Shown here: positions 20,886 to 28,140 of the stretch, in pieces
Layout of the letters: each line of letters opens with the position of its first letter
How positions within the stretch are numbered: the first letter of the stretch is position 1
Program-made: the position numbers and the translations under genes
The notes under the pieces: generated by a model
What the model saw: only the letters and a program-made list of their open reading frames with translations
What the model was told of the DNA's origin: nothing
Databases searched by the model: none
Virus record (IMG/VR): IMGVR_UViG_3300031784_000044
Coordinates: 1 to 54,177 of that record
Source: a virus
Length of the DNA: 54,177 nt
Direction: 5' to 3' (one strand)

Positions 20886-20959
20886 TTCTCCCTAGTGTAA
20901 TGGCAGCACGTCGGTCTCCAAAACCGTTAGTAAGAGTTCGAGTCTCTTGGGGGATGCCA
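20886..20959 (+). tRNA. tRNA-Trp(CCA)
   Basis: D-stem GTGT/GCAC, anticodon loop CTCCAAA, T-arm AAGAG-TTCGAGT-CTCTT, discriminator G, CCA. The first acceptor pair is a T-T mismatch. Confidence 0.88.
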
Positions 20960-20978
20960 AAAATAATAGAATATTTTA

Positions 20979-21007
20979 TTGACAATAATATATAAAACTG
21001 TTATAAT
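20979..21007 (+). promoter_or_regulatory. promoter for tRNA-Gly and the enzyme genes
   Basis: TTGACA (20979-20984), 17 bp, extended TGT plus TATAAT (21002-21007). Confidence 0.85.
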
Positions 21008-21026
21008 AAGAGTATAGATAGTTAAC

Positions 21027-21100
21027 GCGGGTGTCGTAAAATGGTATTACCTTAGCCTTCCAAGCTAAAGTCGAGGGTTCGATTCCCTTCGCCCGCTCCA
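21027..21100 (+). tRNA. tRNA-Gly(TCC)
   Basis: Acceptor GCGGGTG/CGCCCGC, anticodon stem TTAGC/GCTAA with loop CTTCCAA, T-loop TTCGATT, CCA. Last of the main tRNA array. The next gene starts 13 bp later. Confidence 0.94.
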
Positions 21101-21112
21101 TTAAGGTGTATT

Positions 21113-21595
21113 ATGCAAAAAATTAATATCGAAGAAGTAAAATCATTTATCGTATCACAGTCTCCTGAAACTAAAATTTATATTGGAGCAGATTCTGAAA
21201 GATATCGTCGTAATGAAAAATGGTATGCTGATTATACTCTTGCTATTGTAGTACATATTGATGGATGTCATGGTTGCAAAATTTTTGGGGAAGTACAAAC
21301 TGAATTGGATTATGACGCAAAGAATAGCAAACCTTCTATGCGTCTAATGAATGAAGTTTATAAGGTTGCAGAATTGTATCACAAAATTGTAGATTGTATT
21401 GAAGATAAAGATGTTGAAATCCATTTGGATATTAATCCGGATGTTAAACATAATAGCTCGTTTGTAATACAACAAGCAGTTGGTTATATCAAAGGTACTT
21501 GCAATGTTGTACCTATGGTTAAGCCCCAGGCATTTGCAGCAACATATTGTGCAGATAGATTAAAAGAAATTTTAGCATACCAAGAGGCAGCATAA
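21113..21595 (+). CDS. RNase H-like protein (DUF458/YkuK type)
   Basis: 160 residues with the features I associate with the DUF458 RNase H-like family: an early IYIGADSERYR, ADYTLAIVVHIDGCHGCKIF, SKPSMRLMNEVYKVAEL, and the late VEIHLDINPDVKHNSS and FAATYCADRL segments. Acidic residues in GADSE, LDINPD and CAD could form the metal site. Family members have an RNase H fold but no firmly known substrate. In this setting, next to tRNA genes, RNA processing is an attractive but unproven idea. The gene shares a promoter with tRNA-Gly. Confidence 0.8.
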   Translation: MQKINIEEVKSFIVSQSPETKIYIGADSERYRRNEKWYADYTLAIVVHIDGCHGCKIFGEVQTELDYDAKNSKPSMRLMNEVYKVAELYHKIVDCIEDKDVEIHLDINPDVKHNSSFVIQQAVGYIKGTCNVVPMVKPQAFAATYCADRLKEILAYQEAA

Positions 21596-21597
21596 CT

Positions 21598-22776
21598 ATG
21601 AAAAAAATAACAATTATTGGCAGAGGTACCGCAGGGTGTGTAGCAGTTACTCATTTTTTAAGATGGACTGATTGGGAAATTGATTGGGTGTTTGATCCTA
21701 ATATTAATCCTCAAGCTGTGGGGGAAGGGTCCGATCTTGCATTACCCACACTATTAGACCAAAACATTGATTTTAAATACACCGATTTACTTAAATTAAA
21801 TGGCACTGTTAAAATGGGTGTCAATAAAACTAATTGGGGAAAATTTGGCAAAGATTTCATGCATGTATTTGGAAGCGTATCGGGACACGCAATTCATTTT
21901 AATGCAGTAGATCTTCAAAATTTTATTATTAGTTATATGGGAGAACAGCCCAGAGTTAAGATTATTCATAAAAATGTTGCCCATGATGCCATTGATAGCG
22001 ATCATATTTTTGATTGCTCCGGAGCCCCAAAAGATTATACCGATTATACAATATCTGATTACATTCCCGTTAATGCTGCATATGTTACACAATGTAACTG
22101 GGAAAACGCAAGATTCACCCACACGGAAGCAATAGCAATGCCTCACGGCTGGGTATTTGGAATACCATTAACTAATAGATGCGCTATTGGTTATTTGTAT
22201 AATACAAACGTATCATCATTAGATGAAGTTAAAAAAGATGTTCCGGTTATACTTGAAGGATTAAATCTTGTTCCTGACAGAACAAGCCATCTACAATTTA
22301 AAAATTATTACAGAAAAAAGAATTTTGATAAACGAGTTGGGTACGGAGGCAACGCCTCATTCTTTTTAGAACCTTTAGAAGCAACATCTATATCTTCTAT
22401 GGATATGGTTCAACGATTTGCGTATGATATTTGGGTAGATGATAAAGATGTTGAAAAGGTAAATAACGATTATACGTTGCATTTTGAAAAAATAGAAACA
22501 TTTTTAATGCTGCACTATTATGCGGGTTCTAAATTCGATACGCCGTTTTGGGATTTTGCTATTAAGCGAGGCGAAAACAAAATTAAATCAATTCATACAT
22601 CCGATTATAAAGAGCACTTTATAGATACATTAAAAATGGTTAAAATGTCAGACTCATTAGATATTAGAACTCTAAAAAATACTACGTTTTCAGTGTGGCC
22701 AATCAAGCCTTCTATGAAAGATCACATTTATAATTTAGGTATTTTTGATAAACTATGCAAAGAATTTAATGTATGA
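21598..22776 (+). CDS. FAD-dependent tryptophan-halogenase-like protein 1
   Basis: 392 residues. The N-terminal dinucleotide site is IIGRGTAGC (7-14), followed by QAVGEGSDLALP. K72 in GTVKMGVNKTNW aligns with the catalytic lysine of PrnA/RebH-type halogenases, where the usual context is xFKxGIxFxxW. HGWVFGIPL corresponds to the WxWxIP motif with the second W replaced by F. FLEPLEATSI matches the family FLEPLESTG strand. The family halogenates tryptophan or other aromatics using reduced FAD, so a flavin reductase must come from the host. It lies 2 bp after the RNase H-like gene and overlaps the second halogenase by ATGA. Substrate unknown. Confidence 0.85.
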   Translation: MKKITIIGRGTAGCVAVTHFLRWTDWEIDWVFDPNINPQAVGEGSDLALPTLLDQNIDFKYTDLLKLNGTVKMGVNKTNWGKFGKDFMHVFGSVSGHAIHFNAVDLQNFIISYMGEQPRVKIIHKNVAHDAIDSDHIFDCSGAPKDYTDYTISDYIPVNAAYVTQCNWENARFTHTEAIAMPHGWVFGIPLTNRCAIGYLYNTNVSSLDEVKKDVPVILEGLNLVPDRTSHLQFKNYYRKKNFDKRVGYGGNASFFLEPLEATSISSMDMVQRFAYDIWVDDKDVEKVNNDYTLHFEKIETFLMLHYYAGSKFDTPFWDFAIKRGENKIKSIHTSDYKEHFIDTLKMVKMSDSLDIRTLKNTTFSVWPIKPSMKDHIYNLGIFDKLCKEFNV

Positions 22777-23939
22777 AAAAATTAGCAATTATAGGAAAAG
22801 GGACTGCCGGTGTTTTGTCTGCATTACATTTTATTAGACACACTGACTGGGTAATAGATTTTTATTATGACTCCGGTGTAAAACCACAAGCCGTAGGAGA
22901 AGGATCCTTACCGGGATTTCCAGCGCAGCTATATAATAACGCAAATTTTAATACATTTGATTTATTAAATGTAGACGGTACTTTAAAAACTGGAATATAT
23001 AAAGAAAATTGGGGGAACAAACATAGTTCATTTTTCCACCATTTTTATCCAGGGCAGGTAGGTTATCACTTTAACGCAGTTAAATTACAACAATATATTT
23101 TCAACCATCTTGAGAATAACCGCAGAGTTACGATTATAGATAAACACGTAGATTCGTATGATTCTATAGATGCAGATTTTATTATGGATTGTTCTGGCAA
23201 ACCTGCAGATTATAGTAATTATTATACTGCAGAATATATACCTGTAAATTCAGTATATGTAACGCAGTGTTTTTGGGATTCTCCAAAATTTCAGTATACT
23301 CTTAGCAATGCGGAAAAACACGGATGGTATTTTGGCATTCCTCTTATGAATAGATGTTCTATTGGGTATATGTACAACAATAGTATAAGTTCTTTAGATG
23401 AAATCAAGGAAGACGCATTAAAGATAATACAAACCAACAATCTGATACCTAGTGATACTACGTCATCATTCTCTTTTAACAATTATTACCATAAAAATAA
23501 TTATTCAAAGAGAGTAGTTTATAATGGAAACGCTTCATTCTTCCTTGAACCATTAGAGGCAACCTCTATTGGTATTATAGAAAATATTCAACGGAAAGCA
23601 TTTGATGTTTGGAACGGCATAGTTTCACCTGAAGATGCAAATAAAGAATATTTAAATTTTATTATCGAAACAGAAACAATGATCATGCTGCATTATTCGG
23701 CAGGATCAAAATTTAATTCTAATTTTTGGGATTTCGCAGAAAAACGAGGAACTGATTGCATAGAAAAGGCAATGACTACTGATAAATTTAAAAATATTAT
23801 AGATTTATCTTATCAGGAAGAACATCGGAATCTGTTTTACGCGCCGTTTATAGACTCATATTCAACATGGACAGCATCTTCTTTTCATCAAAACATTGAA
23901 GGCCTTGGCCTTAAAGACAATCTTAAAAAATATCTATAG
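22773..23939 (+). CDS. FAD-dependent tryptophan-halogenase-like protein 2
   Basis: 388 residues, clearly a paralogue of the preceding gene in the same order of motifs: IIGKGTAGV, QAVGEGSLPGFP, K72 in GTLKTGIYKENW, HGWYFGIPLMNRCSIGY and FLEPLEATSIG. The start ATG overlaps the previous stop. Conservation of the candidate catalytic lysine in both copies argues that both are active, possibly as a heteromer or with different substrates (inference). A 2OG oxygenase follows within 1 bp, so the three probably act on the same metabolite or protein. Confidence 0.85.
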   Translation: MKKLAIIGKGTAGVLSALHFIRHTDWVIDFYYDSGVKPQAVGEGSLPGFPAQLYNNANFNTFDLLNVDGTLKTGIYKENWGNKHSSFFHHFYPGQVGYHFNAVKLQQYIFNHLENNRRVTIIDKHVDSYDSIDADFIMDCSGKPADYSNYYTAEYIPVNSVYVTQCFWDSPKFQYTLSNAEKHGWYFGIPLMNRCSIGYMYNNSISSLDEIKEDALKIIQTNNLIPSDTTSSFSFNNYYHKNNYSKRVVYNGNASFFLEPLEATSIGIIENIQRKAFDVWNGIVSPEDANKEYLNFIIETETMIMLHYSAGSKFNSNFWDFAEKRGTDCIEKAMTTDKFKNIIDLSYQEEHRNLFYAPFIDSYSTWTASSFHQNIEGLGLKDNLKKYL

Positions 23940-23940
23940 T

Positions 23941-24564
23941 ATGCAACACAATCTTTTACAACTTTTTCCAATTCCTTTTTATTCTTCTAAGGTTAATGTT
24001 TCTTCGCTTGATAAGCAAAATATAAAAAAATTAAATTATAAAAGAATTGATAGTAATAATGGGTACATTTCTGTTGATACTAAAGTTTTAGATAATGATA
24101 TATTTGAATCATTAAAAAAAGAAATAGAAAATCATGTTGGCATCTATACTAGAAATGTTCTTAATATTGCAAATAACACATCTTTTTATATAACAAATTC
24201 TTGGGTAATGAAACATATTAGAGGTGATTCGGCGCATCGACATCATCATACTAACAGTATTTTTAGTGGAACAGTTTATATTCAGACTGATAATGATTCT
24301 GGCATTTTTTCAGTTTATAAAACATATACAAATGTGATACCAAAAATTATTTCGCCTGAATATAACGAATGGAATATATTTAACTGCGAAAGCTCTTCCT
24401 TCATTCCACAAAACAATGATATATTTTTATTCCCATCTAATTTAGATCACGAAGTTTCACAATGTAATAGTAGTGATGATAGATATTGTTTGGCGTTCAA
24501 TGTTTTCTTAAAAGGCACTTTGGGGCAATCTGATAAAAATAAAATAAGTGATTTAGTTATCTAG
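23941..24564 (+). CDS. 2OG-Fe(II) oxygenase of the T4-like phage type
   Basis: 207 residues from ATG 23941. A frame from 23896 would merely read through the previous gene. Iron ligands are probably in HRHHHTNSIFSGTVYIQ and in FPSNLDHEV, and RYCLAFNVF supplies the 2-oxoglutarate-binding arginine. This fits the putative 2OG-Fe(II) oxygenase family common in marine T4-like phages. It starts 1 bp after halogenase 2 and its end overlaps the convergent J-domain gene by 12 bp. Substrate unknown. Its neighbours suggest a coupled oxidative modification. Confidence 0.83.
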   Translation: MQHNLLQLFPIPFYSSKVNVSSLDKQNIKKLNYKRIDSNNGYISVDTKVLDNDIFESLKKEIENHVGIYTRNVLNIANNTSFYITNSWVMKHIRGDSAHRHHHTNSIFSGTVYIQTDNDSGIFSVYKTYTNVIPKIISPEYNEWNIFNCESSSFIPQNNDIFLFPSNLDHEVSQCNSSDDRYCLAFNVFLKGTLGQSDKNKISDLVI

Positions 24565-25128
24565 AGGCGGCATTAAACTAGCTAATCCATATTCATAGTC
24601 TTTAAGAATAGACAATACAACCTCACATACATCTATTTTTCTTTTAAACTCTAAATTTTCTTGTAAACGAGTATCTAATTGTTTTTCTAAAAATTTTAAA
24701 ATTAAATTTTCATCATCAGTTTTAATTTTTAATCGATTTATTACTTTATTAATTTTTAATATATGAGTCTCGCAAATAGCAATATTTACAGTTAACTCTT
24801 CTTTTGTTTTGAATATATCTTCGGTCATTATACCAATTAAATTATCTATTTCAGGATTGCAATTTGGTACAATTCTGAATAACAGTTGACCAATAATTTC
24901 TAAAGATTCATTCCGTATATCTCGAGTTGGATGAGTTTTACCAGTTTTATCATATTCTTTTCTACGAATAGTATCACTTAGTATTTCATATGCAAGTTTT
25001 ATACGTTTAAAAATTTCCTCATCTCCGCCTTTATCTGGATGATGAAGTTGTGCAAGTATCCTATACCTTTGCCGTATTTCTTCGGTAGTAGCATTTCTTG
25101 AAACGTCTAATTCTTCATAGGGGTTCAT
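24553..25128 (-). CDS. J-domain (DnaJ-like) co-chaperone
   Basis: 191 residues on the minus strand, alone among plus-strand genes. Residues 1-62 are a J-domain: YEELDVSRNATTEEIRQRYR, then the HPD triad at 30-32 and KRIKLAYEILSDTIRRKEYD. The rest is helical and charged, with coiled-coil tendency, and has no zinc-finger or substrate-binding DnaJ domain. It should stimulate host DnaK. A minus-strand AATAAATA (25142-25149) lies 13 bp upstream and may be a late box, but no good ribosome site is seen. Confidence 0.88.
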   Translation of the reverse strand: MNPYEELDVSRNATTEEIRQRYRILAQLHHPDKGGDEEIFKRIKLAYEILSDTIRRKEYDKTGKTHPTRDIRNESLEIIGQLLFRIVPNCNPEIDNLIGIMTEDIFKTKEELTVNIAICETHILKINKVINRLKIKTDDENLILKFLEKQLDTRLQENLEFKRKIDVCEVVLSILKDYEYGLASLMPPLDN

Positions 25129-25162
25129 TTTAGATAAATTTTATTTATTCTACCAAAAGTAA

Positions 25163-25191
25163 TTGACAGATAAGTTGTAATATAATATAAT
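25163..25191 (+). promoter_or_regulatory. sigma70-like promoter of the PKHD-type oxygenase
   Basis: TTGACA (25163-25168), 17 bp, TATAAT (25186-25191). An AAAGGAA ribosome site follows. Confidence 0.8.
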
Positions 25192-25212
25192 AGTATATAT
25201 TAAAGGAATCTT

Positions 25213-25845
25213 ATGCGTAGTTTTATTTCAAATAATCCAGAAGTAACCAATTGTGTACTTTATCCATATGTATTTTGGGATGGCTTTTTCACGGATGAAG
25301 AACTTGATAAATTAGAAGAATATTTTTCATCAGAAGAAACTGGAAAACTAACCCCCGGAGCAGTTTTTGGTAAAAAGGGAGAAGACTCCTTCGATGATCT
25401 TAGAAAATCAGATGTTAAATTTGTCCACATAAACGAAACAAATCAATGGCTATTTGAAAAAATAAATACCATTTCGGTACATATCAATAATTATTTCTAT
25501 AATTTTGATTTAACTGGATATTCCCATCTGCAATACACTGAATATAACAAAAAGAATGATCATTACAACTTCCATACAGATATAATGTATGGTGAAGATG
25601 TCCTTAATAAAGATAAACCATTTATACTACCAAGAAAATTAAGTTTTACATTGGTGTTGTCTGATACAAACGCGTTTAAAGGGGGTGACCTTGAATTTGA
25701 TACAGGTGGCCCATATATTGCGGCAGAACAAAAACGAGGCAGAATTATAGCATTCCCGTCATTTGTAAAACACAGAGTAACACCCATTAAAAAAGGTATT
25801 CGCAAATCTGTAGTATGGTGGGTACTAGGCCCCAAATTTAAGTAA
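25213..25845 (+). CDS. 2OG-Fe(II) oxygenase, prolyl-hydroxylase (PKHD) type
   Basis: 210 residues. The double-stranded beta-helix core is visible as YNKKNDHYNFHTD (HxD iron ligands), SFTLVLSDTNAFKGGDLEF, and FPSFVKHRVTPIKKGIRKSVVWW, which gives the distal His and the basic 2OG-binding residue. Such enzymes hydroxylate proline or other residues, and phage versions are widespread in T4-like marine phages. Start chosen at 25213 after AAAGGAA. It has its own promoter and follows the divergent J-domain gene. Confidence 0.88.
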   Translation: MRSFISNNPEVTNCVLYPYVFWDGFFTDEELDKLEEYFSSEETGKLTPGAVFGKKGEDSFDDLRKSDVKFVHINETNQWLFEKINTISVHINNYFYNFDLTGYSHLQYTEYNKKNDHYNFHTDIMYGEDVLNKDKPFILPRKLSFTLVLSDTNAFKGGDLEFDTGGPYIAAEQKRGRIIAFPSFVKHRVTPIKKGIRKSVVWWVLGPKFK

Positions 25846-25884
25846 AAATATTTTTATACATAAGAAAAATTTTGATAGTTTAGG

Positions 25885-25892
25885 TATAAATA
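25885..25892 (+). promoter_or_regulatory. late promoter box (TATAAATA)
   Basis: Perfect TATAAATA followed by ATA, 35 bp before the ATG at 25928. Confidence 0.55.
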
Positions 25893-25927
25893 ATAACATA
25901 AAGCCTACTGTCAATTTGTACCTAATC

Positions 25928-26359
25928 ATGATATACAAACCATCTAATTTGTCTGATCCAATATTAAACTTAATTAAGGACGACCCCGTTCGCCCTGAAA
26001 TTCCTGTAGACTTTAGAATCAGCGAAAATAGAGAAGTTTTAATTTTAATGAAAGATGAAAAGCCGCAAGCAGTAGTTTGTGTTGCTTACATGGATGACAT
26101 TCCAACATCTTGTTCTGAATTATTTAGAACTTCTGCATCCCCATCTACTGTTATATTCTACACCATTTGGAGTTATACTCCAGGTGCTGGACGTGAACTT
26201 ATATTTAAAGCAAGAAACGATATTGTTTTAAACAAACCCCATATAAAGCGTTTTGTTACTTTAAGTCCACCAACCGAAATGGCAAGACGTTTTCATATTA
26301 AAAACGGTGCAACCGAATTTAGAAAGAATTTGGATACCGTAAATTACGAATATGCTTGA
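25928..26359 (+). CDS. conserved T4-like phage protein, GNAT-like (tentative)
   Basis: 143 residues from ATG 25928. An in-frame TTG at 25916 is less likely. Segments FRISENREVLILM, AVVCVAYMDDIP, FYTIWSYTPGAGRELIFKA and KRFVTLSPPTEMARRFHIKNGA recall a family common in marine T4-like phages. The layout (beta strands, then GAGRELI and a late ARRFHIKNGA like a GNAT motif B) resembles an acetyltransferase fold, but this is inference. The -35 box of the next promoter overlaps its stop codon. Confidence 0.75.
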   Translation: MIYKPSNLSDPILNLIKDDPVRPEIPVDFRISENREVLILMKDEKPQAVVCVAYMDDIPTSCSELFRTSASPSTVIFYTIWSYTPGAGRELIFKARNDIVLNKPHIKRFVTLSPPTEMARRFHIKNGATEFRKNLDTVNYEYA

Positions 26360-26384
26360 CTTCTGATCAATAGTATGTTATAAT
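26356..26384 (+). promoter_or_regulatory. sigma70-like promoter
   Basis: TTGACT (26356-26361), 17 bp, extended TGT plus TATAAT (26379-26384). The stop TGA of the previous gene lies in the -35 box, as at 16934. Confidence 0.83.
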
Positions 26385-26403
26385 ATATTTTTAAGGTGAC
26401 AAT

Positions 26404-26700
26404 ATGAACGAACTTAACAAAGATCAAGCGGCAATTCTTCAAATTTTGCAAGAAGAATGCGCAGAAGTAATTCAAGCAACATCGAAAGTATTTCGATTCG
26501 GATTGTTTGATACACATCCAGATACCCCAAGTAAAACAAATACACTCCATCTTGAAGAAGAATTGGGTGATGTACTAGCAATGATTGACTTACTGGCCAC
26601 ACATAAAGTTATTTCTTATAGTAATGTGGTTCAGTTTAAACAAAGAAAATTCAATAAGTTACGTACTTGGTCAGAGATCGATGTGGATTACATAGGATAA
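26404..26700 (+). CDS. MazG-like nucleotide pyrophosphohydrolase
   Basis: 98 residues, all-helical. ILQEECAEVIQATSK gives the ExxEE-type first helix and HLEEELGDVLAMIDLL the ExxD second metal helix of MazG/PRA-PH NTP pyrophosphohydrolases. Such phage enzymes hydrolyse nucleotides and have been proposed to alter ppGpp or dUTP levels in the host. The ribosome site AAGGTG is 5-6 bp before ATG. It is followed by tRNA-Leu. Confidence 0.85.
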   Translation: MNELNKDQAAILQILQEECAEVIQATSKVFRFGLFDTHPDTPSKTNTLHLEEELGDVLAMIDLLATHKVISYSNVVQFKQRKFNKLRTWSEIDVDYIG

Positions 26701-26707
26701 AACAAAC

Positions 26708-26792
26708 GCCTGAGTGGTGAAATAGGTAGACACAAGAGACTTAAAATCTCTCGCCGCAAGGTGTACCGGTTCGATTCCGGTCTCAGGTACCA
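26708..26792 (+). tRNA. tRNA-Leu(TAA)
   Basis: Acceptor GCCTGAG/CTCAGGT, anticodon stem AGAGA/TCTCT with loop CTTAAAA, normal long variable arm (CGCCGCAAGGTGTA), T-arm CCGG-TTCGATT-CCGG, CCA. Confidence 0.92.
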
Positions 26793-26811
26793 TTTTTATA
26801 TTAGGAAAATT

Positions 26812-27261
26812 ATGTCTATTACATTAAAAAATCTTGAGAGCGCATTGGCTGGCGAATCCATGGCTCATATCAAGTATCGATATTTCGCTAAGATTGCTCG
26901 TGAAGAAGGGTTTGAAGATGTTGCCAAACACTTTGAACATACTGCAGATCAAGAAATTAAACACGCATGGGGTCATTTAGAATTGCTAATCGGTAAACCA
27001 TCTACCAAAGAATGTTTACAGAAAGCAATTGACGGTGAAACTTATGAGTATACTGAAATGTATCCTGAATTCAAACGAGCTGCTGAGCATGAGGGCAATA
27101 CAAAAGCAATGCTTGAGGCCAGCAATCAAATTCAAGAATCAAAAGAACACGCAGAACAATTTTTAGAAGTTCTTAAGAAAGCAGAAAAGCGTTTTGCTGC
27201 TCTTAAGAAAGTTGAAGAGCGTCATGCTAATGCGTATAAACAAGTATTGGAGAACCTATAA
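26812..27261 (+). CDS. rubrerythrin-like diiron protein
   Basis: 149 residues from ATG 26812 (AGGAAAA upstream). It is a ferritin-like four-helix bundle: LAGESMAHIKYRYFAK, HFEHTADQEIKHAWGHLELL, EYTEMYPEFKRAAEHEG and IQESKEHAEQFLEVLKKAEK supply the carboxylates and ExxH ligands of the diiron site. Rubrerythrins reduce peroxide. The rubredoxin domain normally at the C-terminus is missing here and is encoded as a separate gene starting at the last base of this stop (TAATG). Confidence 0.9.
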   Translation: MSITLKNLESALAGESMAHIKYRYFAKIAREEGFEDVAKHFEHTADQEIKHAWGHLELLIGKPSTKECLQKAIDGETYEYTEMYPEFKRAAEHEGNTKAMLEASNQIQESKEHAEQFLEVLKKAEKRFAALKKVEERHANAYKQVLENL

Positions 27262-27389
27262 TGGAACACGTATGCGTAGTTTGTGGTCATATCCACGATG
27301 ATCAAACAGAAGGTAAATGGGAAGAACTTCCTGCAGATTTTTTATGCCCAGAATGCGGTGTGGGCAAAGACGAATACGAAGTAATTTAA
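27261..27389 (+). CDS. separate rubredoxin-like peptide
   Basis: 42 residues: MEHVCVVCGHIHDDQTEG then LPADFLCPECGVGKDEYEVI. CVVCG and CPECG are the two CxxCG knuckles that hold one iron (or zinc) in rubredoxin and in the C-terminal domain of rubrerythrin. It starts by TAATG overlap with the rubrerythrin gene, so translation is coupled. It is almost certainly the electron-donor half of a split rubrerythrin. Confidence 0.88.
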   Translation: MEHVCVVCGHIHDDQTEGKWEELPADFLCPECGVGKDEYEVI

Positions 27390-27395
27390 AAAGTT

Positions 27396-27472
<77 letters not shown>

Positions 27473-27487
27473 TTAATAAAGGTTAAT

Positions 27488-27700
27488 ATGACATCTAGAT
27501 ACACATCTCAAGCAGCAGTCGAAATGATTGGCAATCGTTATGATTTGGTTCTCATTGCATCTATACGAGCAAGGGAATTGAAACGTGGATACAAGCCATT
27601 GATTGAAACAAATAATAAACCAATTGTTACCGCTTTGAATGAAATTGAACAGGGCAAAATTGGTATTGAATACCTTAAAAAGGTCAAAAAACCTCGTTAA
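27488..27700 (+). CDS. rpoZ: RNA polymerase omega-subunit-like protein
   Basis: 70 residues. TSQAAVEMIGNRYDLVLIAS, then RARELKRGYKP and NKPIVTALNEIEQGKIGIEY follow the bacterial omega pattern ([22 protein letters not shown] followed by xKPTVIALREIEEG). Omega helps fold and hold the beta-prime subunit and carries part of a ppGpp site. The protein is near full length for omega minus its variable C-terminus. It has a short AAAGG site and lies after tRNA-Met. Replacement or blocking of host omega is inference. Confidence 0.85.
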   Translation: MTSRYTSQAAVEMIGNRYDLVLIASIRARELKRGYKPLIETNNKPIVTALNEIEQGKIGIEYLKKVKKPR

Positions 27701-27705
27701 TAAGG

Positions 27706-27734
27706 TTGACAGATTGTAATAAATCTGTTATAAT
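27706..27734 (+). promoter_or_regulatory. promoter of the winged-helix gene
   Basis: TTGACA (27706-27711), 17 bp, extended TGT plus TATAAT (27729-27734). RNA start near 27741 leaves a 70-nt leader. Confidence 0.85.
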
Positions 27735-27756
27735 AATGTATATTCGGTAATGAATC

Positions 27757-27805
27757 AACCGCCATTATCGAGTATTTTCTAAAGCGGTTATTTTGTATAA
27801 TGGAG
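27757..27805 (+). promoter_or_regulatory. predicted H-type pseudoknot over the ribosome site
   Basis: AACCGC (27757-27762) pairs with GCGGTT (27784-27789). CATTAT (27763-27768), immediately after the first strand, pairs with ATAATG (27797-27802). The strand order S1, S2, S1', S2' is that of a pseudoknot. The last strand abuts the GGAG (27802-27805) used by the gene starting at 27812, so folding would block translation. Confidence 0.5.
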
Positions 27806-27811
27806 ATTAAT

Positions 27812-28054
27812 ATGCTTAAAGAGCGTGTTTTGAATATTCTTAAATCTGGTCGTCAATTCACACCTGCACAAATCGCAGGCTTGACCAACAGCAAAGAGGA
27901 CAGCATCCGTCCTCGTATCAGCGAACTCCGTGCAGACGGTTACGCTGTTTACACTAACAGCACAAAGAATGGTAAAATTGCTTACCGTCTTGGCACTCCT
28001 TCACGCGCAATGGTAGCTTCTGCTTATGCATTGCACGGTAGCGACGCATTCTAA
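27812..28054 (+). CDS. winged-helix DNA-binding protein
   Basis: 80 residues from ATG 27812 (GGAG at 6 bp). An in-frame ATG at 27800 lies inside the predicted leader fold. RVLNILKSGRQFTPAQIAGL then SKEDSIRPRISELRADGYAVYTNS and KIAYRLG form a helix-turn-helix plus beta-wing. It is a likely transcription regulator. Its leader can form a pseudoknot and its stop codon is inside an 18-bp palindrome that could be its own operator. Codon use is more GC-rich than its neighbours, as for the 17011 gene. Confidence 0.82.
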   Translation: MLKERVLNILKSGRQFTPAQIAGLTNSKEDSIRPRISELRADGYAVYTNSTKNGKIAYRLGTPSRAMVASAYALHGSDAF

Positions 28055-28066
28055 TTTAAATTAGAA
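28049..28066 (+). repeat. 18-bp perfect palindrome at the winged-helix stop
   Basis: TTCTAATTT followed by its exact complement AAATTAGAA, covering the TAA stop. Candidate operator, or AT-rich terminator without a T run. Confidence 0.5.
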
Positions 28067-28101
28067 CGAGCACTCCGACCAGTCTATTTTAGATAAAGTG
28101 T

Positions 28102-28129
28102 TTCCGCAAGGCGTACGCGGAATTTTATT
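28102..28129 (+). terminator. probable terminator after the winged-helix gene
   Basis: TTCCGC / GCGGAA with a 9-base loop, followed by TTTTATT. Confidence 0.6.
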
Positions 28130-28140
28130 AGGTTTATATT

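Noticed and set aside
20472-20985. Minus-strand frames over tRNA-Ser, Met, Arg, Thr and Trp
   Set aside because: Typical false frames antisense to tRNA arrays, with TTCGA-derived motifs such as VGVEPTHRFNPVTD.
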